From Actinomycetota bacterium (GTDB taxonomy: Bacteria > Actinomycetota > Thermoleophilia > Miltoncostaeales > Miltoncostaeaceae): 64,000 nt of DNA. The stretch lies in the NCBI GenBank assembly GCA_963169235.1, contig CAUJCX010000055.1:1-64000 (forward strand), in the 5' to 3' direction. This document shows positions 60,562 through 64,000 of this stretch, one piece after another. Positions within the stretch are counted from its first letter, which is position 1. Each line of letters opens with the position of its first letter. The notes under the pieces are model-generated. The model was not told the origin of the DNA and searched no databases. It saw only the letters and a program-made list of their open reading frames with translations. The position numbers and the translations under genes were made by a program.

Positions 60562-61047
60562 CTACGCCGCGGCGCCGGCGGGCGAGGGCCCGCGACGGGA
60601 GCCGCCCGTGCGCATCGCGCGGCGGGTCGCCAGCTCGTCGAGGACCTCCTGCTCGCGCCGGTTCTCCTCGTGGCGGAACGCCTCCTCGGCGCGGCGGCGC
60701 AGCCCGTCGAGCGCCTCGCGGTCACGGCTCGCCTGGATCAGTTCGCCGCGACGGTCCTCGGCGATCTCCTCCATGCGCAGCACCATCTCGCGCTCGTGCT
60801 CGGCGACCCGGCGCAGGCGGCCGATCTCGTCGTTCATCGCGCGCAGCTCGAGGATCTGCATCGCCTGGCCGCCCGCCATGCGGGTGGACTCCACGGCGGC
60901 CTCCACGGCCTGCCGTGCGGCCTCGGCGCGCTCCTGCTGCTCGGCGGCGGCGCGGATGGCCTGGGCCAGCTCGCCCTGCACGGTCTCCTCGCGCCGGCGA
61001 CGGATCTCCAGCACGGGATCGAGGCGGAATGTGAACAGTCGTCCCAC
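60562..61047 (-). CDS. fliJ: Flagellar export chaperone FliJ
   Basis: 161 residues from GTG 61047, almost all coiled coil, starting RLFTFRLDPVLEIRRRREE. Binds the FliI ATPase and FlhA; fliI is not next to it, which is unusual. A sigma-28-type -10 ends 7 nt before the start, so the mRNA should be leaderless. Confidence 0.9.
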   Translation of the reverse strand: MGRLFTFRLDPVLEIRRRREETVQGELAQAIRAAAEQQERAEAARQAVEAAVESTRMAGGQAMQILELRAMNDEIGRLRRVAEHEREMVLRMEEIAEDRRGELIQASRDREALDGLRRRAEEAFRHEENRREQEVLDELATRRAMRTGGSRRGPSPAGAAA

Positions 61048-61054
61048 GTGGCCG

Positions 61055-61082
61055 GTATCGGCGGTTGACGCGTGGTTCTTGA
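61055..61082 (-). promoter_or_regulatory. Sigma-28-type promoter of fliJ
   Basis: TCAA, 16 bp, GCCGATAC; 7 nt to the fliJ GTG. Confidence 0.75.
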
Positions 61083-61136
61083 GGCCGCCGCGCCGTCGGC
61101 ATGGACGCGCCGGACCGCGCGCGTTACGGTCGCCCC

Positions 61137-61469
61137 ATGATCGCGGCCCTGCACACGCTGTCGGTGCTCGCCTACCTGGCGATCGTGGCGGCGTGGATGG
61201 CCCGCAGCATCCTCGTCAACCGGCGCCCCGGCGACGCGGACGGCGACGGTGGAGGCGGCGACGGGCCGCCCCCACCGGGTGACGATCCTCCGGTCAGGCC
61301 TTGGTCGCCGACACCGGGCTCAGCCCGCTCACGCGCACGACGTCCCGCATCGACAGCACACCCACGAGGGCCTCTTGGTCGAACACCAGGACGTGCCGCA
61401 CGCCGTGGCGCACCATCAGGGACGCGGCCTTCGACATGGGCCACGACTGGTCGGCCGCCACCAGGTTGA
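61137..61469 (+). CDS. Possible small membrane protein (doubtful end)
   Basis: ATG 61137 opens a protein with one clear membrane helix (ALHTLSVLAYLAIVAAWMA), a short basic stretch and an acidic Gly/Pro linker. From 61294 it runs antisense to the CBS gene and turns Arg/Pro-rich, as shadow frames do. Real N-terminus possible; the rest may be an artefact or frameshift. Confidence 0.35.
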   Translation: MIAALHTLSVLAYLAIVAAWMARSILVNRRPGDADGDGGGGDGPPPPGDDPPVRPWSPTPGSARSRARRPASTAHPRGPLGRTPGRAARRGAPSGTRPSTWATTGRPPPG

Positions 61470-61704
61470 CCTTCATGTGATCGTCGACGCGCTCGTGGTC
61501 GACGTCGAGCCCGGCCGCGATGGCCTTGAGGATGTCGCGCTCGGAGATGACCGCGGGACCGGGCATCGACACGTCGAGTACGACGGCGGCGCCGGTGTTG
61601 TTCTGGGTCATGCGCACGGAGGCCTGCCGCAGCGTGTGCTCGGGCCCCACGATGGCGGTCACCGGGATCATTGCGTCGCCGACGCGCGTTTCGGTCTCAC
61701 GCAT
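61294..61704 (-). CDS. CBS-domain-pair protein
   Basis: 136 residues, two CBS domains: VGDAMIPVTAIVGPEHTLRQASVRM (first) and VNLVAADQSWPMSKAASLMVRHGVRHVLV (second), with VISERDILKAIAAG between. Binds adenine nucleotides as an energy sensor in many proteins; the partner is unknown. ATG 61704 with AGGAGG 7 nt upstream. Confidence 0.9.
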   Translation of the reverse strand: MRETETRVGDAMIPVTAIVGPEHTLRQASVRMTQNNTGAAVVLDVSMPGPAVISERDILKAIAAGLDVDHERVDDHMKVNLVAADQSWPMSKAASLMVRHGVRHVLVFDQEALVGVLSMRDVVRVSGLSPVSATKA

Positions 61705-61815
61705 GTCAGGCCTCCTTGTGACAATCGTTGCGTGTCCGCGAATAGTAGCGAAGCCGGGCCGTAAGTCGACCCCCCAAATCGGATGGTGCGACCGCGACGG
61801 TCGAACGTCCCTGAC

Positions 61816-61844
61816 TTGACCGTCAGCCCCGCCCGGGGTACCGT
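61816..61844 (+). promoter_or_regulatory. Sigma-70-type promoter of the VOC gene
   Basis: TTGACC, 17 bp, TACCGT (TANNNT-type -10), about 46 nt before the GTG start of the VOC gene. Good fit for a high-GC genome. Confidence 0.55.
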
Positions 61845-61890
61845 CCGTGACGGAACATACGTTCGTCTCCACGACCCCGGGGGAGCCACC

Positions 61891-62361
61891 GTGACCGTCG
61901 CACCCATCCCGCCCGACTACCCGCGCGTGACGCCGTACCTGTCGGTGGATGGCGCGGCCGACGCCATCGACTTCTACGTGTCCGCGCTGGGTGCCACGCA
62001 GCGCGGCGACCGCATGACCATGCCCGACGGGCGCATCGGGCACGCCGAGCTGCAGTTCGGCGACGCCGTGGTGATGCTGGCCGACGCGTTCCCCGACCAG
62101 GATTTCATCGATCCGCGCGCGCTGGGCGGCAGCCCCGTGACGCTGCACCTGTACGTCGAGGACGTCGACGCGGTGTTCGCCGCCGCCGTGGCGGCCGGGG
62201 CCGAGCAGCTGAAGCCCGTGTCCACCGAGTTCTACGGCGATCGTTCGGGCAAGTTCCGCGACCCGTGGGGCCACATCTGGAACGTCGCCACGCACGTGGA
62301 GGACGTCGCCCCCGACGAGATGGAGCGGCGCGCCCGCGAGGCGATGGGCGGTGCCGGCTGA
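61891..62361 (+). CDS. VOC/glyoxalase superfamily protein (PhnB-like)
   Basis: 156 residues from GTG 61891 with GGGGGAG upstream. PYLSVDGAADAIDFYVSALGA at the start, then IGHAELQFGDAVVMLAD, SPVTLHLYVEDVDAVFAAAV and DRSGKFRDPWGHIWNVATH, the PhnB-type VOC pattern. May bind metal or act as a small-molecule isomerase or resistance protein. Function unknown. Confidence 0.9.
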   Translation: MTVAPIPPDYPRVTPYLSVDGAADAIDFYVSALGATQRGDRMTMPDGRIGHAELQFGDAVVMLADAFPDQDFIDPRALGGSPVTLHLYVEDVDAVFAAAVAAGAEQLKPVSTEFYGDRSGKFRDPWGHIWNVATHVEDVAPDEMERRAREAMGGAG

Positions 62362-62389
62362 GCGCTCCCCGAGCGCGTTCGCGTACTCG

Positions 62390-62408
62390 CCGCGGGGGGA
62401 CCCCGCGG
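62390..62408. terminator. First hairpin between convergent genes
   Basis: Perfect 8-bp stem CCGCGGGG/CCCCGCGG, loop GGA, 28 nt past the VOC stop. One of two tandem hairpins. Confidence 0.55.
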
Positions 62409-62419
62409 CCGCCCCAGCG

Positions 62420-62443
62420 CCGGGCCCACGGGCGTGGGCCCGG
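62420..62443. terminator. Second hairpin between convergent genes
   Basis: Inverted repeat of 11 bp each side (CCGGGCCCACG/CGTGGGCCCGG) with 2 nt between. No T-run. 40 nt past the end of the small helical gene on the minus strand. Confidence 0.6.
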
Positions 62444-62483
62444 GCGGGCTGCCCCGGCGGCAACCGCGGAGGCACCGCGCGCG

Positions 62484-62879
62484 TCAGCGCTGCAGCGCGG
62501 CGCGCACCTCGTCGAGCGCGACCTGCTCCTTCTGCGAGACGCCCTTCACGGTGGCGGCGACCGCCTCGCACGCGTGCATCACGCCGGTGGCGAACGGTTC
62601 GATGAGTTCCGGCGCCCCGGCGGCCAAGGCGTCGAGCGCGGCGGCGACGTAGTCCTGCATCGTGTCGCCCGCCGGGTGCTCGTACCCCTCCGGCTCGATG
62701 GCGTCGCCGGTGATCATCTCGCGCAGGGGCTCCGGCAGCGACGCCAGCGCCTTCGTGCCCGAACGGGCCTCACGCATCGACGCGATGAAGCCATCGGTCT
62801 CGGCTTCGCTGACGTGGGCGAGGGCGTTCATCGCGCCGTTGCGCACGGCCTCTTTTTGGACTTCGGTGAGTTGGGTCAT
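62484..62879 (-). CDS. Small helical protein, paralogue of the gene at 15778-16179
   Basis: 131 residues from ATG 62879. Helical, no membrane part. C-terminal half shares ALxAxAPELxEPF and GxSxxExxAxxxVxxAL with the 15.8-kb gene. Family unknown. Stands alone next to the methyltransferase. Confidence 0.72.
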   Translation of the reverse strand: MTQLTEVQKEAVRNGAMNALAHVSEAETDGFIASMREARSGTKALASLPEPLREMITGDAIEPEGYEHPAGDTMQDYVAAALDALAAGAPELIEPFATGVMHACEAVAATVKGVSQKEQVALDEVRAALQR

Positions 62880-63061
62880 GCCCCCATTGTCCCCGGCGCG
62901 GGTCACGGATACGTGACGGCGCTGTCACGCGTGCGCGACGCTTCCCGGCGACGTCCCGATGGCCGCCGGCGGGCGGGGCGCCACCCCCGGTGTGCAACCC
63001 GGTGGATGCCGTCGCCACCGGCGACCACGGGCCGCCCGGGGCCGCCGCTAGGGTGGGCCCG

Positions 63062-64000
63062 GTGAGCGACGTGACGCAACCGCGCGACGGCGGACGAGCC
63101 CGCAAGGCCCGCGGCGCCTTCTTCACGCCCCCGGAGCTCTGCGACCACCTCACCCGCTGGGCCGTCCGAGGCCCCGGCGACGCGGTGCTCGAGCCCTCGT
63201 GCGGCGACGCCGAGTTCGCCGTGTCCGCCGCCCGGCGGCTGCGCAGCCTGGGCGCGGCAGACCCCCACGTGGTGGGCGTCGAGCTGCACGCCGACAGCGC
63301 CCGCCAGGCCGCCGACCGCCTGCGGGCCGGCGGGTTCACGCCCCGCATCGACGTGGGGGACTTCTTCGCCCGCCCGCCCGTGCCCGAGTTCGACGCCGTC
63401 GTGGGCAACCCGCCGTACGTGCGCTACCAGGGGTTCACCGGCGACGCGCGCACCGCCGCCCGCCAGGCCGCGCTGGCGGCCGGGGTGCGGCTGAGCGCCC
63501 TCGCGTCGTCGTGGGCCGCGTTCACCGTCCACGCCGCGCTGTTCCTGCGCCCCCACGGCCGGCTGGCGCTGGTGCTGCCCGCCGAGCTGCTCAGCGTGAA
63601 CTACGCCGCCGAGGTGCGGGCGTTCCTCATGCGGCGGTTCGCGCGTGTGCGGCTGGTGCTGTTCACGCAGCGCGTGTTCCCCGGCGTGATGGAGGAGGTC
63701 GTGCTCGTCCAGGCCGAGGGGCAGGGCCCCACCGACCACTGCGAGCTGCACCAGGTGCGCGACCTCGACGACCTGGTCGCCGACGACCAGGTGGTGTCGC
63801 GCTGGAGCCCGCGCGCACCGGGCGACAAGTGGACCGAGTCGCTGGTCGACCCCGCGGCCCGCGACGCGTACGAGCGGGCCACGTCGCACGCCGCCACGTC
63901 GTGCCTGCTCGACTGGGGCGAGACCAGTCTGGGCACGGTCACGGGCAACAACCGCTACTTCACGCTGACGGCCGCCGACGTCGACCGCCTGGCACTGGCG
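63062..64000 (+). CDS. N6-adenine DNA methyltransferase, N-terminal part (cut by window edge)
   Basis: 313 codons visible from GTG 63062. ARGAFFTPPELCDHLTRW (target for TPPEL-type motif X), AVLEPSCGDAEFAVSAARR (motif I; usually EPSAGDG), DVGDFF and catalytic NPPYVRYQG (motif IV), then the LALVLPAELLSVNYAAEVR and LFTQRVFPGVMEEVVLVQ blocks seen in type I/IIG methylases. Part of a restriction-modification or BREX-like system, or a solitary methylase; what follows is outside the window. Confidence 0.85.
   Translation, partial: MSDVTQPRDGGRARKARGAFFTPPELCDHLTRWAVRGPGDAVLEPSCGDAEFAVSAARRLRSLGAADPHVVGVELHADSARQAADRLRAGGFTPRIDVGDFFARPPVPEFDAVVGNPPYVRYQGFTGDARTAARQAALAAGVRLSALASSWAAFTVHAALFLRPHGRLALVLPAELLSVNYAAEVRAFLMRRFARVRLVLFTQRVFPGVMEEVVLVQAEGQGPTDHCELHQVRDLDDLVADDQVVSRWSPRAPGDKWTESLVDPAARDAYERATSHAATSCLLDWGETSLGTVTGNNRYFTLTAADVDRLALA

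Noticed and set aside
62903-63889. Minus-strand frame opposite the methyltransferase
   Set aside because: The plus strand carries clear methyltransferase motifs in frame; the opposite product is Gly/His/Arg-rich noise.
1-64000. tRNA, rRNA, CRISPR arrays, insertion sequences, integrase or attachment sites
   Set aside because: None found on reading either strand; repeats seen are low-complexity coding linkers, not arrays or terminal inverted repeats.

Overview
The window comes from a high-GC (roughly 70% or more by eye) flagellated bacterium. The gene set and order point to the Actinobacteria, most plausibly the Thermoleophilia (Solirubrobacterales-like): a DUF2510 protein, a zinc-type L31, the block rpmE-prfA-prmC-glyA-upp followed by a WecA/MraY-like gene, a soj-like ParA, frequent GTG/TTG starts, many 4-bp ATGA/GTGA overlaps, and a full CheC/CheD-type chemotaxis set. 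The lineage is an inference; no rRNA gene is present to confirm it.

Left part (1-33.2 kb): housekeeping and accessory genes. On the minus strand lie the end of a lipid-phospho-sugar transferase, upp, a D,D-carboxypeptidase and pdxH; then a FIST-domain sensor followed by a PAS-GAF-GGDEF-HD signalling gene broken by one extra base; then glyA, prmC, an unknown gene, prfA and rpmE; then an enoyl-CoA hydratase. On the plus strand are pepA and a two-gene HEPN module, convergent with hisC. Next come a Lon-domain protein with YgfZ; a minus-strand ParA - FtsZ-family - gamma-glutamyltransferase - unknown operon; a SsuABC/TauABC-like transporter; a DUF2510 protein; a NarL-type two-component system; htpX; a FAD-dependent reductase; a lipoprotein; hflX; a TfoX-C protein; and an L,D-transpeptidase at 33.2-34.3 kb.

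Middle and right part (34.3-61.1 kb): a large flagellar and chemotaxis block, almost all on the minus strand. Read in the direction of transcription it is fliJ, fliK, flgD, TIGR02530 gene, flgE | flbD, motA, motB, fliL | fliM, fliY, then cheY, fliO, fliP, fliQ, fliR, cheB | cheR | cheA, cheC, cheD | flhB, flhA, flhF, ycgR/pilZ and four unrecognised genes. Two plus-strand genes interrupt it: an RsbW-like ATPase and a YyaC/DUF1256 (sporulation-type) protein. The block lacks fliA, flhG, fliE-I, flgBC, flagellin and cheW, so a second locus must exist.

The strongest new observation is regulatory. Eight transcription units of this block start with the same bipartite element, T(C/A)A(A/C) - 15 or 16 bp - G(C/T)CGAT(A/G)N, a sigma-28/FliA-type promoter with TCAA as the usual -35 box. 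At fliM, cheR and fliJ the -10 box ends exactly 7 nt before the start codon, predicting leaderless mRNAs.

Right end (61.1-64 kb): a CBS-domain protein, a VOC/glyoxalase-family protein, a small protein paralogous to one at 15.8-16.2 kb, and the start of an N6-adenine DNA methyltransferase that runs off the window. I see no tRNA, rRNA, CRISPR array, insertion sequence or integrase. No gene-free stretch exceeds 300 bases.
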